A DNA stretch of 15,668 nt from Burkholderiales bacterium (GTDB taxonomy: Bacteria > Pseudomonadota > Gammaproteobacteria > Burkholderiales > SG8-41), in assembly GCA_019746155.1 (NCBI GenBank), contig JAIESJ010000086.1, positions 1 through 15,668 of the forward strand. The letters run 5' to 3'. Below the pieces are notes generated by a model, which was not told the DNA's origin, searched no databases, and saw nothing but the letters and a program-made list of their open reading frames with translations. Below are positions 15,468 to 15,668 of this stretch, in pieces. The position numbers and the translations under genes were made by a program. Numbering within the stretch: position 1 is the first letter of the stretch; every line of letters starts with the position of its first letter.

Positions 15468-15668
15468 CTAGTGAAAAGCCCGGCTTAATTCGTGCACGGC
15501 ATCGACCAGGGCGGCGACATTTTCCGGTGGCGTGAACTGCGATACCCCATGTCCCAGGTTGAAGACGTGCCCGCTGCCGCGACCGAATGATTCCAGAATC
15601 TGTTGTGCATGCCGGCGTATGGTATCCGGATTCGTGAACAGCACGGCCGGGTCGAGATTGCCCTGCAC
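15468..15668 (-). CDS. hemE: Uroporphyrinogen decarboxylase, C-terminal part (cut by window edge)
   Basis: This is the 3' end of the haem-pathway enzyme that decarboxylates uroporphyrinogen III to coproporphyrinogen III in the cytosol. Only 66 codons are in view; the 5' part lies beyond the right edge, and full-length family members have about 355 residues. The visible signature is QGNLDPAVLF near the start and GHVFNLGHGVSQFTPPENV further on, which is diagnostic of the HemE C-terminus. The TAG stop is at 15468-15470. hemE upstream of priA on the same strand, with argS after it, is part of the order used to infer a betaproteobacterial host. Confidence 0.93.
   Translation of the reverse strand: MQGNLDPAVLFTNPDTIRRHAQQILESFGRGSGHVFNLGHGVSQFTPPENVAALVDAVHELSRAFH

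Overview
The window joins two kinds of DNA. Positions 72-8329 (+ strand) hold a defence operon centred on a Type III restriction-modification system. Positions 8657-15668 (- strand) hold a housekeeping block: an SDR oxidoreductase, dsbA, a SPOR-domain protein, argS, priA and the 3' end of hemE. That gene set and order, moderately high GC and a Gram-negative envelope (periplasmic DsbA, FtsN-like SPOR protein) point to a betaproteobacterium, perhaps Nitrosomonadales or Rhodocyclales. This is inferred from gene content and order only; no rRNA or other marker is in view.

Defence operon. The genes run in this order: (1) an OLD-family ATPase/TOPRIM nuclease; (2) a Mod-type adenine methyltransferase whose start overlaps the OLD stop by one base (TAGTG); (3) a Schlafen/AlbA_2-type ATP-binding protein with winged-helix domains; (4) a Res-type helicase-nuclease with a C-terminal PD-(D/E)XK site. 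Mod and Res would recognise, methylate and cut DNA. OLD is likely a second, ATP-controlled nuclease, and the AlbA_2 protein is probably an accessory or regulatory factor. The AlbA_2 gene is broken by an exact 71-bp tandem duplication (4461-4531 and 4532-4602); removing one copy restores one 565-aa frame. Four perfect copies of a 10-bp unit sit just before res. The middle of mod, the expected target-recognition region, has clearly lower GC than its flanks, and a perfect 22-bp palindrome lies at the left edge of that segment.

Junction. Positions 8330-8656 contain no recognisable gene and separate the convergent res and SDR genes. This is one likely edge of the acquired module; the other edge is outside the window.

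Housekeeping block. argS, the SPOR gene and dsbA are closely spaced on the minus strand. priA lies upstream of argS, across a 329-bp spacer with an 11-bp perfect hairpin and imperfect terminal inverted repeats that suggest a small mobile-element remnant. The 354-bp priA-hemE spacer has three sites matching the DnaA-box consensus TTATNCACA, two of them facing each other in a near-palindrome, plus an AT-rich tract. This suggests DnaA control of priA or a DnaA-binding locus.

The most interesting items are the OLD-Mod-AlbA_2-Res operon, its duplication-broken third gene, the 10-bp repeat before res, and the DnaA-box cluster ahead of priA.
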